Source of the DNA: an uncultured beta proteobacterium
GTDB taxonomy: Bacteria > Pseudomonadota > Gammaproteobacteria > Burkholderiales > SG8-39
NCBI GenBank assembly: GCA_903859155.1
Contig: CAIOLO010000127.1
Location: forward strand, 1 to 64,000
Length of the DNA: 64,000 bases
Reading direction: 5' to 3'
The position numbers and the translations under genes are program-made. Positions 50,863-61,766 of this stretch are shown in pieces (position 1 is the stretch's first letter; each line of letters opens with the position of its first letter). The notes beneath the pieces were generated by a model. The model ran no database searches and was not told the origin of the DNA. It saw nothing but the letters and a program-made list of their open reading frames with translations.

Positions 50863-51471
50863 TCAACTCTCTTTCTTTTCCACAGGCATGGACACCAGGC
50901 GGACCCGGTCGCGTTTGTTAATCTTTATCTGTTCCGAAGGCTTTTGATACTTCGTATCCTTGCGTTTTCGCAGCGTCAGGGCTATGGCCGCGATCATCGC
51001 AACCAGCAAAACTACCGCCGCCAATTCAAACGGATACAGATAGTCGGTATATAGCACCCTGCCCAGTTCGCCGGTGTTGCTGTAGCCCGCACCAGGTTCT
51101 ACCGGCGCCGGCATCGTCCCGAATCCCGAACGCGGCGCCATGATGACCAACCCCATTTCGAGGGCAATGAGTATCCCGATGGTGGCTCCCAGCGGCAGGT
51201 AACTCCAGAACCCGACACGAAGCCGATCAAGGTTTATATCCAACATCATCACGACAAAAAGGAACAGCACCATAACCGCGCCCACGTACACAAGCACCAG
51301 CGCGATCGCAAGGAATTCCGCGCGCAGCAGCATCCATATGCCGGATGCCGTGAAAAACGACAACACCAGAAAGAGTGCCGCATGCACGGGATTGCGCACG
51401 GTGACTACACATACCGCCGCCGCCACCAGTATCGTGGCAAAGAAATAAAAGATAATTGCTTCAATAGTCAT
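50863..51471 (-). CDS. nuoJ: NADH-quinone oxidoreductase subunit J
   Basis: A 202-residue five-helix subunit. The conserved stretch AVCVVTVRNPVHAALFLVLSFFTASGIWMLLRAEFLAIALVLVYVGAVMVLFLFVVMML is unmistakable. The C-terminal tail (about 35 residues) is basic and soluble. ATG 51471 matches the family start MTIEAIIFYFF. A longer in-frame ATG (51588) lies inside nuoI. Confidence 0.95.
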   Translation of the reverse strand: MTIEAIIFYFFATILVAAAVCVVTVRNPVHAALFLVLSFFTASGIWMLLRAEFLAIALVLVYVGAVMVLFLFVVMMLDINLDRLRVGFWSYLPLGATIGILIALEMGLVIMAPRSGFGTMPAPVEPGAGYSNTGELGRVLYTDYLYPFELAAVVLLVAMIAAIALTLRKRKDTKYQKPSEQIKINKRDRVRLVSMPVEKKES

Positions 51472-51487
51472 TGGATATTGTGCCTGG

Positions 51488-51979
51488 CTAGCGGTACGCC
51501 GAATCCTTGGCGCGATCTCTCGCGATGCTTTCCTCGTACCTGTCACCGACCGCCAGCAACATTTCCTTGGTGTAGTGGAGGTCGCCACGCGTCTCGCCGT
51601 GATACTCGTATATGGCGGTTTCGACGATCGAATCCACCGGGCAGGATTCCTCGCAAAAACCGCAGTAAATGCATTTTGTCATATCGATGTCGTAGCGCGT
51701 AGTGCGGCGCGTACCGTCCTCGCGCTGCGCAGTCTCGATGGTGATTGCCTGGGCGGGACAAACGGCTTCACATAGTTTGCAGCCGATGCAGCGCTCTTCC
51801 CCGTTGGGGTAACGGCGCAACGCATGCAGGCCGCGGAAACGCGGGCTCAGGGGCGCTTTTTCCTCCGGATACCGAACCGTGAGCTTACGCCGAAAAAGGT
51901 AGCTGCCCGTCAGCGCGAGGCCCTGCAGCAACTCCAGCAGCAGGAATCCCCGGAAAAAGTCGCGAATGCTTTGGATCAT
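51488..51979 (-). CDS. nuoI: NADH-quinone oxidoreductase subunit I
   Basis: A 163-residue ferredoxin-like subunit with two [4Fe-4S] motifs, [16 protein letters not shown] and [16 protein letters not shown], which carry clusters N6a and N6b. It begins [20 protein letters not shown], the membrane-interacting N-terminus typical of NuoI. It starts 10 bases after nuoH. Confidence 0.96.
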   Translation of the reverse strand: MIQSIRDFFRGFLLLELLQGLALTGSYLFRRKLTVRYPEEKAPLSPRFRGLHALRRYPNGEERCIGCKLCEAVCPAQAITIETAQREDGTRRTTRYDIDMTKCIYCGFCEESCPVDSIVETAIYEYHGETRGDLHYTKEMLLAVGDRYEESIARDRAKDSAYR

Positions 51980-51989
51980 GATCGCGCCC

Positions 51990-53087
51990 CTATGTCCAGA
52001 TGTTCCATGGCGTCTGCATCCAAACACCGATAAACACCAGCCAGACCAGAGTCACGGGGATGAAAACCTTCCAGCCCAGCCTCATGATCTGATCGTAACG
52101 ATAGCGAGGGAAGCTGGCCCGAATCCACAGGAACATGGATACCACGCAGAAAACCTTGCCGAGCAGCCAGACTATCGACGGGACCCAGGCCAGCACCGCC
52201 CAATTCACCGGAGCCTGCCAGCCGCCAAAGAACATCAGGACGGTGAGCATCGCGATCATCCACATGCTGGCGTATTCAGCAAGCATGAACATCGCGAACC
52301 CCATTCCCGAGTATTCGACCATGTGGCCCGCCACGATTTCCGATTCACCCTCCACTACATCGAACGGCGCCCGGTTGGTTTCGGCAATGCCAGAGATGAA
52401 ATAGACAAGGACCATTGGCGCGAGCGGCAGCCAGTTCCAGGACAGGAATGTCAGGCCTATATCCGCAAATTGTCCGCGCCCCTGGGCATTCACGATCTCA
52501 GAAAGATTCAGGCTTCCGGAGACCATCAGGACCACCACCAGCGCAAACCCCATAGCGATTTCATAGGCAACGATCTGGGCTGCGGAACGCATGGCTCCCA
52601 GGAAAGCATACTTCGAATTTGAAGCCCACCCGGCGACAATGACTCCATACACCCCCAGCGAGGTCATCGCAGTCAGGTATAACAATCCAGCGTTGATATC
52701 GGCGAGTACCACTTCGGGTGAAAACGGAATCACTGCCCAAGCCGCGAAAGCGGGTGCGACGGAAAGAACCGGCGCCAGCACGAACAATCCTTTGTTGGCG
52801 CCGCTTGGAACAATGAGTTCCTTCAGCAAAAGCTTGACGCCGTCTGCAATCGGCTGCAGCAGGCCCAGGGGACCTACGCGGTTGGGTCCCATGCGAATCT
52901 GCATCCAGCCGATGAGTTTTCGTTCCCATAACGTCAGGTAGGCAACGCTTCCCTGAAGGCCCCCGACAATACAGCCGATCAGAACCAATGTCTTGAGCAG
53001 AATATAAATATACGTGCCGAGATCGACGCCAAAAAAATCTTTGGATAGCTGCAGAGCCAACTGTGGCAATGAGTAGATCAGATCCAT
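51990..53087 (-). CDS. nuoH: NADH-quinone oxidoreductase subunit H
   Basis: A 365-residue eight-helix subunit that forms the quinone entry site. Family motifs include [65 protein letters not shown] and [21 protein letters not shown] 53087 (MDLIYSLP) is one base after the nuoG stop. A longer frame upstream runs into nuoG. Confidence 0.96.
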   Translation of the reverse strand: MDLIYSLPQLALQLSKDFFGVDLGTYIYILLKTLVLIGCIVGGLQGSVAYLTLWERKLIGWMQIRMGPNRVGPLGLLQPIADGVKLLLKELIVPSGANKGLFVLAPVLSVAPAFAAWAVIPFSPEVVLADINAGLLYLTAMTSLGVYGVIVAGWASNSKYAFLGAMRSAAQIVAYEIAMGFALVVVLMVSGSLNLSEIVNAQGRGQFADIGLTFLSWNWLPLAPMVLVYFISGIAETNRAPFDVVEGESEIVAGHMVEYSGMGFAMFMLAEYASMWMIAMLTVLMFFGGWQAPVNWAVLAWVPSIVWLLGKVFCVVSMFLWIRASFPRYRYDQIMRLGWKVFIPVTLVWLVFIGVWMQTPWNIWT

Positions 53088-53088
53088 T

Positions 53089-55449
53089 TCAACCGGCCCG
53101 TTCCACGGAAACTTCGCCGAACATCGGTCCCAGGCCCGAGCACGCGGGGTGTGCCGTTGCCAGACGCACGCAGTTTTGCGGCAGTTCCTCATCCAAATTG
53201 AGAACCACCACCGCTTCACCATCCCCCTGCCGAACCCTGACCGAGTCGCCTGAGGACAAACCGAGTTTCGCGGCAGTGGCAGGACTCATGGTAGCCCGTG
53301 GCTCACGGGAGTCTTTGGTCTGTTGCAGGGATTCGGCACGGCGCACGATCGCGTCCGCGAAATAAATCGGCACATCGGCAATCCGCTCTAGCGCGTTAGA
53401 GGCCGGCTGATTTGCGCCGGCTGCCGTGGCGAGATCGATACCGCTGATGCCGTTGTCCAGACGCGCGGGTATGTCCGCCGTGCGGCAAGCCACGTCGCGC
53501 ACCGATTCACTGGAATCAAAATCAAAACCCGGAATGCCCAGATTATTGGCAAGGACGCGCAGAACCTTCCATGCGGGCCTCGCCTCGCCCAAGGGCTTGA
53601 CGACCGCGTTGAAGCTCTGCCTGATGCCCTCGGTGTTGACAAAACTACCTGAAGTTTCGGTAAACGGCGCTACCGGCAGCAGCACCTGGGCGTACTCTGT
53701 GGCGCGTGTCCGGAACGAGCTCAATGCAACAACGCAGTCAGCCGACTTCACGGCGCGCATGGCGGCGGCCGGATCGTGGCAATCCAACTCCGGTTCAAGA
53801 TTCAGCAGCACATAGGCCTTTCGCGGGGCCTCGAGCATGGCACGCGCATTCAATCCCTTGGCACCGCCGGGTACGCAATTGGCTAGGTATCCGCCAACGC
53901 TGTTTGCCGCGGTCCCGAAAAATCCGACTTTGGCCCCACACAAAAGCGCTATCTCCTGAGCCAGCGCATGCAATCTGGCGGCCTCGGGATGCTGCTCCGC
54001 CGTGCTCCCGAGGAATATGGCGGTACTGCCACCGGAGACCAGACTCCCAGCAATCGCACGCGACGGCTCATCGATGGCCAGATTCGTGATTCCGGCCGGG
54101 CGCGGTAGCTTTTTGAGTTCTGCCACTGCCGCAACAATCCGGCTCAAGGCTGCCGGCAGATCGGAGGGGGCGACAACCAGTTTGGTTTTCAGCTTGATCA
54201 GGGGATCATCACTGGCAACATGCACCAGGTTGACCTCTTGGTTGCGCTTGGCCGCCTGGCGGAATCGATTTGCGAGCAGGGGATGATCCTTGCGCAGGTA
54301 CGAACCGATAATCAGAACCCGGTCCAGCCTGCCAATATCTGCCACCTTCATGCCCAACCAGGGTATTCCCGAGCGCTTCCCGTCCGCTGAAAAGTCGCGC
54401 TGCCTCAACCGAAAATCAATATTCTCGCTGCCCAATCCGCGCATCAGTTGTTGGGCGAGATGAAGTTCCTCCAGGGTAGACTGCGGGCTGGCGAGCAGCC
54501 CCAGTGCAGCCGCGCCATGCTGGTCCCGGACGTCCGACAGGAGTTTGGCCGCATGCTCCAGCGCCGTCTGCCAATCGACTTCCTTCAGGGTACCGCCCTG
54601 GCGAATCATGGGCTGTGTCAGCCTGTCCGGGGCATTCAACCCCTCATAGGAGAAACGGTCGCGGTCGGAAATCCAGCATTCGTTCAGGTCCTCATTCTCC
54701 AGGGGAACCACGCGCATGACGGTGGAACCCTTGCTTTGTACGATCAGGTTCGAGCCCAGGGAATCATGCGGTGCGACACTCTTGCGCCTGGACAACTCCC
54801 AGGTGCGTGCGGAATATCTAAACGGCTTGGAAGTGAGCGCGCCAACGGGACAGATGTCAATCATGTTGCCGGACAACTCTGAATCAACCGACTTGCCGAC
54901 AAACGCCACGATTTCAGAATGCTCGCCTCGGCCGATCATTCCAAGCTCCATGACCCCGGCGATTTCCTGACCAAAGCGCACGCAGCGGGTGCAATGAATG
55001 CAGCGCGTCATTTCCTCGGCGCTGATCAGGGCACCCATGCTCTTGTGCATGACGACCCGCTTGGGTTCGGTATAGCGCGACTCGCTTGCGCCATAACCCA
55101 CTGCAATATCCTGAAGCTGACATTCCCCGCCCTGATCGCAGATCGGGCAATCCAGCGGGTGATTGATCAAAAGCAGTTCCATGACCCCGTTCTGCGCCTG
55201 TTTGGCCTGCGCAGACTGGGTCCAGACCTTCATGCCTTCGGTGGCGGGCGTCGCACACGCGGGCAGCGGCTTGGGTGCTTTTTCAACGTGCACCAGGCAC
55301 ATGCGGCAATTCGCCGCGATCGAAAGCTTCTTGTGGTAGCAAAAGTGCGGAACGAAGATGCCAAGTTGCGTGGCCGCATCCATCACCGTGCTTCCCGGGG
55401 GAACCTCTACCTCGCGGCCGTCAACCTCCAGTTTGAGCATCGCGCTCAT
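53089..55449 (-). CDS. nuoG: NADH-quinone oxidoreductase subunit G
   Basis: A 786-residue large peripheral subunit. The N-terminal [2Fe-2S] domain reads [36 protein letters not shown]. It is followed by [18 protein letters not shown] and the [19 protein letters not shown] cluster motifs, then a molybdopterin-like domain without cofactor. It overlaps nuoF by 4 bases upstream and leaves one base before nuoH. Confidence 0.95.
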   Translation of the reverse strand: MSAMLKLEVDGREVEVPPGSTVMDAATQLGIFVPHFCYHKKLSIAANCRMCLVHVEKAPKPLPACATPATEGMKVWTQSAQAKQAQNGVMELLLINHPLDCPICDQGGECQLQDIAVGYGASESRYTEPKRVVMHKSMGALISAEEMTRCIHCTRCVRFGQEIAGVMELGMIGRGEHSEIVAFVGKSVDSELSGNMIDICPVGALTSKPFRYSARTWELSRRKSVAPHDSLGSNLIVQSKGSTVMRVVPLENEDLNECWISDRDRFSYEGLNAPDRLTQPMIRQGGTLKEVDWQTALEHAAKLLSDVRDQHGAAALGLLASPQSTLEELHLAQQLMRGLGSENIDFRLRQRDFSADGKRSGIPWLGMKVADIGRLDRVLIIGSYLRKDHPLLANRFRQAAKRNQEVNLVHVASDDPLIKLKTKLVVAPSDLPAALSRIVAAVAELKKLPRPAGITNLAIDEPSRAIAGSLVSGGSTAIFLGSTAEQHPEAARLHALAQEIALLCGAKVGFFGTAANSVGGYLANCVPGGAKGLNARAMLEAPRKAYVLLNLEPELDCHDPAAAMRAVKSADCVVALSSFRTRATEYAQVLLPVAPFTETSGSFVNTEGIRQSFNAVVKPLGEARPAWKVLRVLANNLGIPGFDFDSSESVRDVACRTADIPARLDNGISGIDLATAAGANQPASNALERIADVPIYFADAIVRRAESLQQTKDSREPRATMSPATAAKLGLSSGDSVRVRQGDGEAVVVLNLDEELPQNCVRLATAHPACSGLGPMFGEVSVERAG

Positions 55450-56777
55450 GCCGCCGCCTTTTCGGTCACGCGGTTGCCCACGAGGCAGCGTTTGTGCTCG
55501 ATGTGGTAGACAAATTCGTCGCGAAAGTGCTTGATAAAACTCTTGACCGGCAGCGCCGCGGCATCACCGAGCGCGCATATGGTACGTCCGGCAATATTGT
55601 CCGATATGTTCACCAGGACATCCAGGTCCTCAATACGGCCGTTGCCGGTTTCAATCCGATGAACCATGCGATACAACCACCCGGTGCCTTCCCGGCAGGG
55701 GGTGCACTGGCCACAGGATTCCTCGTGGTAGAAATAGGAAAGACGTTCCAGCGCGCGCACCATGCAGGTGGTTTCGTCCATGACGATCACCGCGCCGGAC
55801 CCGAACATCGAGCCCGCCTTGGCAATCGAGTCATAGTCCAGATCGGTCTTCATCATGACATCACCCGGCAGCACTGGCGCCGAGGAACCGCCGGGAATGA
55901 CTGCTTTGAGCTTCTTTCCATCGCGGACGCCACCAGCCATCTCCAACAGCTTTGAAAATGGCGTACCCAGCCGAAGTTCGTAGTTGCCCGGCCGTTTTAC
56001 GTGACCGGCAATGGAGAAGATCTTGGTTCCGCCATTGTTCGGCTTGCCCAGGTTCAAGTAAGCCTCGCCGCCGTTGACGATGATCCAGGGGACCGATGCA
56101 AAGGTTTCGGTATTATTGATGGTGGTCGGCTTGCCGTACAGCCCGAAATTCGCCGGAAAAGGCGGCTTGAAACGCGGTTGCCCTTTCTTGCCTTCCATCG
56201 ATTCGAGCAAGGCGGTTTCCTCGCCGCAGATATATGCGCCATAACCGTGATGCGCATGCAACTCGAAAGAAAATTCGCTGCCAAGAATGTTTTTTCCCAG
56301 ATAACCTGCCGCGCGCGCCTGTTCCAGGGCTTCCTCGAAGCGCTCGTAGGTTTCCCAGATCTCGCCATGAATATAGTTGTAACCCACGCTGGTACCGGTC
56401 GCATAGCCAGCAATCGCCATGCCTTCTATCACGCTGTGCGGGTTATAACGCAACAGATCGCGATCCTTGAAGGTTCCGGGTTCGCCCTCGTCGGAATTGC
56501 ACACCATATATTTCTGGCCAGGGTACTGGCGCGGCATGAAGCTCCACTTAAGGCCGGTGGGAAAACCGGCGCCGCCACGTCCACGCAAGGACGACTTTTT
56601 CAGTTCGGCGATGATCGCATCGGGGGAGATCTTCTCTTCAATGATCTTTCGCAGCGCACGATACCCTCCGCGCGCCACATAGTCATTGAGGCCCCAATTT
56701 ACACCGGTGATCCCGGCCATGATCAGGGCATCGGGACCGAATATCGAAGGATCAAATGGTGGATGTGCGGAATTCAT
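55446..56777 (-). CDS. nuoF: NADH-quinone oxidoreductase subunit F
   Basis: A 443-residue NADH-binding subunit. The NADH site ([18 protein letters not shown]), the FMN site ([19 protein letters not shown]) and the [4Fe-4S] motif [12 protein letters not shown] are all present. ATG 56777 is used because it forms ATGA with the nuoE stop. The 35-residue longer frame upstream overlaps nuoE and is not conserved. Confidence 0.96.
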   Translation of the reverse strand: MNSAHPPFDPSIFGPDALIMAGITGVNWGLNDYVARGGYRALRKIIEEKISPDAIIAELKKSSLRGRGGAGFPTGLKWSFMPRQYPGQKYMVCNSDEGEPGTFKDRDLLRYNPHSVIEGMAIAGYATGTSVGYNYIHGEIWETYERFEEALEQARAAGYLGKNILGSEFSFELHAHHGYGAYICGEETALLESMEGKKGQPRFKPPFPANFGLYGKPTTINNTETFASVPWIIVNGGEAYLNLGKPNNGGTKIFSIAGHVKRPGNYELRLGTPFSKLLEMAGGVRDGKKLKAVIPGGSSAPVLPGDVMMKTDLDYDSIAKAGSMFGSGAVIVMDETTCMVRALERLSYFYHEESCGQCTPCREGTGWLYRMVHRIETGNGRIEDLDVLVNISDNIAGRTICALGDAAALPVKSFIKHFRDEFVYHIEHKRCLVGNRVTEKAAA

Positions 56778-57247
56778 TTGAGCTCGGCTAACAGCTTGTC
56801 CAGGGATTCGGGCGTCATGAAGCTTTCCATGCGCTTGTTGTTGACCAGCATCACCGGCGCGTCTCCGCATGCTCCAAAACATTCACCCTCTTTAAGGGTA
56901 AAACGGCCATCCGCAGTCGTTTCATTGAAATCGACACCCAGCTTTTTCTTCAGATGTTCGGCTGCCTCGACTGCCCCGGACAGGGCGCAGGGCAGATTGG
57001 TGCACAGGCAGAGCTTGTATTTGCCAACCGGGGAAAGGTTATACATCCCATAGAACGTGGCGACTTCATAGACGGCGACTGGCGGCATGTCCAGGTAGGA
57101 GGCGACAAAATCCATGACTTCGGGCGAAAGCCAGCCCTTTTCGTCCTGCGCCACCGCGAGCGCCGCCATCACCGCGGACTGCTTCTGGTCCGGCGGATAT
57201 TTCGCAACCGCCTTGTCGATAATTTTCAATGATTGTGCGTTAAGCAT
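56774..57247 (-). CDS. nuoE: NADH-quinone oxidoreductase subunit E
   Basis: A 157-residue thioredoxin-like subunit with a [2Fe-2S] cluster. The four ligand cysteines lie in CTNLPC and CFGACGDAP, with [13 protein letters not shown] before them. The start shares a base with the nuoD stop (TGATG). Confidence 0.95.
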   Translation of the reverse strand: MLNAQSLKIIDKAVAKYPPDQKQSAVMAALAVAQDEKGWLSPEVMDFVASYLDMPPVAVYEVATFYGMYNLSPVGKYKLCLCTNLPCALSGAVEAAEHLKKKLGVDFNETTADGRFTLKEGECFGACGDAPVMLVNNKRMESFMTPESLDKLLAELK

Positions 57248-58500
57248 CAGCGGTCGATCTCGCCAAAAACGATGTCCAGAGTGCCAATGATTGCGACGAC
57301 ATCCGCAATCATGTGGCCGCGGGCCACCTCGTCCAGCGCCGACAGGTGCGCGTATCCAGGGGCACGAATCTTGAGCCGATAGGGTTTGTTGGCGCCGTCT
57401 GAAATAAGGTATATGCCGAATTCACCCTTGGGATGCTCGATCGCAGCGTAGGTCTCGCCCTCGGGCACATGGAAGCCCTCAGTGAACAGCTTGAAGTGAT
57501 GGATAAGGTCCTCCATGCTTGTCTTCATCTGCACTCTGGATGGCGGCGCTATCTTGTGATTGTCCGTAATAACCGGCCCGGGATGCGTGCGCAACCATTC
57601 GACACACTGGCGAACGATGCGGTTGGACTGGCGCATTTCGTTGATCCGGCAAAGGTACCTGTCGTAGCAATCGCCGTTTACGCCGACCGGAATATCGAAT
57701 TCCAGCAGGTCATAGACCTCGTAAGGCTGCTTCCTGCGCAAATCCCATTCGATTCCCGAGCCGCGCAGCATGGGTCCGGACAGCCCCATTGCAAGCGCCC
57801 GCTCCGGAGAGACAACTCCGATACCCACGGTGCGCTGCTTCCAGATCCGGTTGTTGGTCAGCAACTGCTCATACTCATCGACGTATTTCGGAAATTTATC
57901 GGTAAAGTCGGCGATGAAATCAAGCAGTGTGCCCTGTCGATTCTCGTTCAAATCGCTCAATTTCTGCCGGTTACGGAATTTCGATGCCTCGTATTGCGGC
58001 ATCGAGTCGGGCAAATCCCTGTAAACACCGCCCGGCCGGTAATAAGCCGCGTGCAAACGCGCACCCGAAACCGCTTCGTAGCAATCCAGCAGCGTTTCGC
58101 GCTCACGAAAGGCATACAAAAATACGGTCATCGCGCCACAATCGATGGCATGTGCCCCCAGCCACAAGAGGTGATTGAGCAAGCGCGTGATCTCGTCGAA
58201 CATGACACGTATGTACTGCGCCCGAACCGGCACCTGCAACCCGAGAAGTTTCTCGATGGCAAGACAATAGGCGTGCTCATTGGCCATCATGGACATGTAA
58301 TCCAGCCTGTCCATGTAAGGTAGAGCCTGAAGATAGGTCTTGTGCTCGACAAGTTTTTCCGTGGCACGATGCAACATGCCAATGTGCGGATCGGCTCGCT
58401 GGACCACCTCGCCGTCGAGTTCCAGCACCAGCCGCAGCACGCCATGTGCCGCAGGATGTTGCGGGCCAAAATTGAGGGTGTAGTTACGGATGTCAGCCAT
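57247..58500 (-). CDS. nuoD: NADH-quinone oxidoreductase subunit D
   Basis: A 417-residue 49-kDa-type subunit. It has [44 protein letters not shown] and [21 protein letters not shown], including the quinone-site His. It is separated from nuoC by 3 bases and ends in an overlap with nuoE. Confidence 0.97.
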   Translation of the reverse strand: MADIRNYTLNFGPQHPAAHGVLRLVLELDGEVVQRADPHIGMLHRATEKLVEHKTYLQALPYMDRLDYMSMMANEHAYCLAIEKLLGLQVPVRAQYIRVMFDEITRLLNHLLWLGAHAIDCGAMTVFLYAFRERETLLDCYEAVSGARLHAAYYRPGGVYRDLPDSMPQYEASKFRNRQKLSDLNENRQGTLLDFIADFTDKFPKYVDEYEQLLTNNRIWKQRTVGIGVVSPERALAMGLSGPMLRGSGIEWDLRRKQPYEVYDLLEFDIPVGVNGDCYDRYLCRINEMRQSNRIVRQCVEWLRTHPGPVITDNHKIAPPSRVQMKTSMEDLIHHFKLFTEGFHVPEGETYAAIEHPKGEFGIYLISDGANKPYRLKIRAPGYAHLSALDEVARGHMIADVVAIIGTLDIVFGEIDR

Positions 58501-58503
58501 AAT

Positions 58504-59112
58504 CTACTTCTGCGCCCCCGGAGCGCCGTAGCCCTCCTCGCGGAGGACACGCGGGGTAGTCTCTCGTGGTTCTATCGTAACCGGCTGATAGATGACGCGT
58601 TTCTGTTCCGGGTCGTAACGCATTTCGACGTTGCCGGATAGCGGAAAATCCTTGCGGAACGGATGACCGACAAAACCATAATCGGTCAAAATGCGCCGCA
58701 GGTCCGCGTGTCCGCTGAAAATGATGCCGAACAGATCAAATGCCTCGCGCTCGTACCAGCTCGCGCTCGACCACACCGGTGTCAGCGAATCGACCACGGG
58801 AAATCCGTCATCCTCGGCAAACGTGCGCAGGCGAATTCGCCAATTGTTCGTGATTGAGAGCAACTGCGACACCGTCGCAAAGCGACGCCCGGTCCACTGA
58901 TCTTCGCGGTACTGGGAATAATCGACACCGCACAAATCGATCAGTTGCTCAAATTTCAGGCTTGGACTGTCGCGTAAAATCTGCGCGGCCTCGCGATAGT
59001 CTGCCGGCTTGACTTCCAGGAGCAGTTCACCGAGAGCTTCCTTCAGCACTACGACTCGTTTGCCCAGGGCGGCGTTCACCGCCTCCAGAAGGCGTTCAAT
59101 GCGTTTTTCCAT
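58504..59112 (-). CDS. nuoC: NADH-quinone oxidoreductase subunit C
   Basis: A 202-residue 30-kDa-type subunit, unfused from NuoD as is normal in betaproteobacteria. Motifs include [45 protein letters not shown], which contacts NuoD. It shares one base with the nuoB stop. Confidence 0.96.
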   Translation of the reverse strand: MEKRIERLLEAVNAALGKRVVVLKEALGELLLEVKPADYREAAQILRDSPSLKFEQLIDLCGVDYSQYREDQWTGRRFATVSQLLSITNNWRIRLRTFAEDDGFPVVDSLTPVWSSASWYEREAFDLFGIIFSGHADLRRILTDYGFVGHPFRKDFPLSGNVEMRYDPEQKRVIYQPVTIEPRETTPRVLREEGYGAPGAQK

Positions 59113-59618
59113 CAGCGCGCTATCGTTTCAGTTCGCTTGATTTTGTTTTGCAACTGAACCAGGCCGTACAGCAAAGCCTCTGCGGTGGGCGGACAACCCG
59201 GCACGTAAACATCCACGGGGACAATACGGTCGCAACCGCGCACCACCGAATAGGCATAGTGGTAGTAGCCGCCGCCGTTCGCGCAGGATCCCATCGAAAT
59301 GACCCAGCGCGGCTCTGCCATCTGGTCGTAGACCTTGCGCATCGCTGGCGCCATCTTGTTGCACAGGGTTCCCGCGACGATCATCAGGTCCGCTTGTCTG
59401 GGACTGGGACGGAATACGATGCCGAACCGATCCAGATCGTAGCGGGCCGCGCCTGCGTGCATCATTTCGACAGCGCAACAGGCAAGACCAAATGACATCG
59501 GCCAGAGCGAACCGGTGCGGGTCCAGTTCACCACGGTATCGATGGTGGTGGTGACGAAACCCTGCTGCATCAAACCCTGATCATTGGCGCCCAAGCTGCC
59601 CCCCGGTTGATTCTTCAA
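59112..59618 (-). CDS. nuoB: NADH-quinone oxidoreductase subunit B
   Basis: A 168-residue 20-kDa-type subunit that holds cluster N2. The cluster cysteines lie in [19 protein letters not shown] and [11 protein letters not shown]. The TTG at 59618 gives a 16-residue N-terminal extension. ATG 59570 (MQQGFVTTT) with AGGG four bases upstream is a good alternative and gives the usual length of about 152-158. Confidence 0.94.
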   Translation of the reverse strand: MKNQPGGSLGANDQGLMQQGFVTTTIDTVVNWTRTGSLWPMSFGLACCAVEMMHAGAARYDLDRFGIVFRPSPRQADLMIVAGTLCNKMAPAMRKVYDQMAEPRWVISMGSCANGGGYYHYAYSVVRGCDRIVPVDVYVPGCPPTAEALLYGLVQLQNKIKRTETIAR

Positions 59619-59681
59619 TCAATCTGGACACCGGCCGCGGGCAGGCGAATGCGACCGACAGGGCGCGTAAAGCGGACGCCT

Positions 59682-60050
59682 TCACTCCCATTCAAGCGCC
59701 CCCTTCATCCATTCATAGATAAATCCAACCACCAGAATGGCCAGAAAGATCATCATCGAGATAAAACCCAGCAACCCGATTTCCTTGAGCGACACGGCCC
59801 AGGGAAACAGGAAGGCAATTTCCAGATCGAAGATGATGAAAAGAATCGCCACCAGATAGTAGCGAACGTCAAATTTCATGCGCGCGTCTTCGAAAGCCTC
59901 GAAGCCGCATTCATACGGAGAGAGTTTTTCGGAATCCGGGCGATGCGTGCCCAGCAACAGGCTCACTCCCCTGCCCAGCACCAGCGGGGCGGCCCCGACG
60001 CTAATCGCCACAGCTATAAAGAGGAGGATGGGGAAATAATTTTCAAGCAC
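59682..60050 (-). CDS. nuoA: NADH-quinone oxidoreductase subunit A
   Basis: A 122-residue three-helix subunit. It contains [39 protein letters not shown], which carries the conserved Glu and Asp of this subunit. The start is GTG 60050. It is the first gene of the complex I operon, about 26 bases after the predicted transcription start. Confidence 0.95.
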   Translation of the reverse strand: MLENYFPILLFIAVAISVGAAPLVLGRGVSLLLGTHRPDSEKLSPYECGFEAFEDARMKFDVRYYLVAILFIIFDLEIAFLFPWAVSLKEIGLLGFISMMIFLAILVVGFIYEWMKGALEWE

Positions 60051-60082
60051 GTTTCTATCAAATTCTTCGTGGCGAAGACGCG

Positions 60083-60111
60083 AATATACCTCGGGTTCAG
60101 ACTCAATTTAA
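60083..60111 (-). promoter_or_regulatory. Candidate nuo promoter
   Basis: On the minus strand, TTAAAT (60106-60111) and TATATT (60083-60088) are separated by 17 bases. The -10 matches 5 of 6 consensus bases and the -35 only 3, which suits an activated promoter. The predicted start is near 60076, before nuoA at 60050. Confidence 0.5.
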
Positions 60112-60130
60112 GGTTACGACGTTCAATTAC

Positions 60131-60144
60131 TTAATCTAGATCAA
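60131..60144. promoter_or_regulatory. FNR-type site upstream of nuo
   Basis: TTGAT-CTAG-ATTAA on the minus strand matches the FNR/ANR consensus TTGAT-N4-ATCAA at 9 of the 10 defined bases. Its centre (60137.5) is 61.5 bases upstream of the predicted nuo start, the classic position for class I activation. It also lies just after the tRNA-Leu 3' end. Confidence 0.5.
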
Positions 60145-60147
60145 ACT

Positions 60148-60232
60148 TGGTGCCGACGGAGAGACTCGAACTCTCACGGCTTTCGCCACCGCCCCCTCAA
60201 GACGGCGTGTCTACCAATTCCACCACGACGGC
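60148..60232 (-). tRNA. tRNA-Leu (GAG)
   Basis: An 85-base class II tRNA including an encoded CCA (60148-60150). The anticodon loop is TTGAGGG, with the GAG anticodon at 60196-60198. The T arm GAGAG-TTCGAGT-CTCTC and the long variable arm GGTGGCGAAAGCC fit tRNA-Leu. The acceptor stem (GCCGTCG with CGTCGGC) has a U-U mismatch at position 5-68, where other betaproteobacterial tRNA-Leu(GAG) normally pair. It lies between secG and nuoA on the same strand. Confidence 0.92.
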
Positions 60233-60258
60233 ACGCGGTCGTAAAACCTGAATCCGGG

Positions 60259-60277
60259 TGCGGGAAACTCTCCCGCA
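60259..60277 (-). terminator. Hairpin between secG and tRNA-Leu
   Basis: A 7-bp stem (TGCGGGA, 60259-60265, with TCCCGCA, 60271-60277) and a 5-base loop, 99 bases after the secG stop and 27 bases before the tRNA. It lacks a T-run, so it could be a processing or stability element rather than a full terminator. Confidence 0.35.
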
Positions 60278-60375
60278 AATTCCCTTACACCATGTACCGA
60301 ATTGTCTACTACCAATCCCGATCCAAACTGCCCGCCACCTCCCCCAAGATCAGCGTCACGTACAGCCCTATTCTA

Positions 60376-60774
60376 CTATTTTGTGACGTCCCCGGATTTC
60401 TGTTTCGCGCCATCCGCCTGCGGCGTCGGCACGACATCCACAGGGGGAACCACACCACCGGACGCACTGCCCGAAGGTGTCGGCACGGGCGAGGCTTCCT
60501 TAATGGTATCCATGACGCCGGTGGGTTCCTTGCTCCGGTGTGTCGCCAGATAGGCCAGGCTCAGGCTGGTGACGAAAAAAACCAGCGCGAATACGGCCGT
60601 CGCACGCGACAGAAAATTCGCCGATCCGCTCGACCCGAAAAGACTGCCCGAAGATCCACTGCCAAATGCCGCGCCCATGTCAGCACCTTTGCCATGCTGA
60701 AGCAAAACCAAACCGATGATGCCCAAGGCCGCGATCACGTGGACAATCAGGATCAATGTCAACCAGATATTCAT
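60376..60774 (-). CDS. secG: Protein translocase subunit SecG
   Basis: A 132-residue SecG: two membrane helices with LIVHVIAALGIIGLVLLQHGKGADMGAAFGSGSSGSLFGSSGSANFLSRATA between and after them, as in proteobacteria. The C-terminal 40 residues are a Pro/Ser/Gly-rich tail of the usual kind. ATG 60774 (MNIWLTLILIV) is chosen over a longer frame that overlaps tpiA. It follows tpiA by 10 bases. Confidence 0.93.
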   Translation of the reverse strand: MNIWLTLILIVHVIAALGIIGLVLLQHGKGADMGAAFGSGSSGSLFGSSGSANFLSRATAVFALVFFVTSLSLAYLATHRSKEPTGVMDTIKEASPVPTPSGSASGGVVPPVDVVPTPQADGAKQKSGDVTK

Positions 60775-60784
60775 GTCACTCCCG

Positions 60785-61546
60785 TTATTGCACTTCTGCT
60801 GCGGCGCTGCAGATCGCAGCGAAATCGCCGGCCACCAGCGAAGCACCGCCAATCAATCCGCCATCCACGTCGGGCATCGAGAAAATTTCTTTCGCGTTGC
60901 CCGGCTTGACGCTGCCGCCATAAACAATCGTCAATCCTTCTGCCACCTCGGCATCCTGTGCCGCAACCAACGAGCGCAGGTGCCTATGAACCTCCTGGGC
61001 CTGAACCGGTGAAGCGGTTCGTCCCGTACCGATGGCCCAAACCGGCTCGTAAGCCAGCACCGCCCGCTTGAATGCCGCAACCCCTGCCATTTTCAGCACC
61101 GCATCGATCTGCCGCAGCAACACCCCCTGCATTTCGCCGCCATCACGCTGTTCGAGCGTCTCGCCGGCACACAGGACCGGAACCAGTCCTGCGCGCTGCG
61201 CCGCGACAAATTTCGCCGCAACCTGCGAGTCAGTCTCGCCGTGCAGAACCCTGCGCTCGGAATGCCCTACCAGAACATAAGTGCAGCCAAATTCAGCCAG
61301 CATCGAACCGGAAACTTCCCCGGTATAAGCACCAGCATCATGCTCACTCAAATCCTGCGCGCCCCATGATATGGAACTGCCGCGCAGGCTTTCCGCGACC
61401 TGTTCGAGGTAGGGATAAGGGGCACAAACTGCTACGTCCAACCCGCCAACCTGCGCGATCGACCGCTTCAGCGATGTCAGCAATGCCAGATTGACCGCAC
61501 GGCTGCCATGCATTTTCCAATTGCCCGCTACCAGCCTGCGACGCAT
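60785..61546 (-). CDS. tpiA: Triosephosphate isomerase
   Basis: A 253-residue glycolytic isomerase. The catalytic residues are present: Lys in AGNWKMHG, His in VGHSERR, Glu in AYEPVWAIGTG. YGGSVKPGNA and GLIGGASL are the phosphate-binding ends. It starts the tpiA-secG-tRNA-nuo run. Confidence 0.97.
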   Translation of the reverse strand: MRRRLVAGNWKMHGSRAVNLALLTSLKRSIAQVGGLDVAVCAPYPYLEQVAESLRGSSISWGAQDLSEHDAGAYTGEVSGSMLAEFGCTYVLVGHSERRVLHGETDSQVAAKFVAAQRAGLVPVLCAGETLEQRDGGEMQGVLLRQIDAVLKMAGVAAFKRAVLAYEPVWAIGTGRTASPVQAQEVHRHLRSLVAAQDAEVAEGLTIVYGGSVKPGNAKEIFSMPDVDGGLIGGASLVAGDFAAICSAAAEVQ

Positions 61547-61766
61547 TTACTCTGACCCTTTGCAACAGCGCAGCATTTTAGCCGTTTCGAACGGCCAGGG
61601 TCAAACTTAGCATCGGATTATTCGGGGGGTTTTGACCGGCAACCGCGGTATCGCCAAGTTGTCCGGCCCGGGTGCACGCTACCAATCGCCCCATGGGCAC
61701 CACATCTTGCGGCCTGAACGGCACCCTCAAACGAGCGTTCTCGGCTCTGAAAACTTGCTCAGGCGG

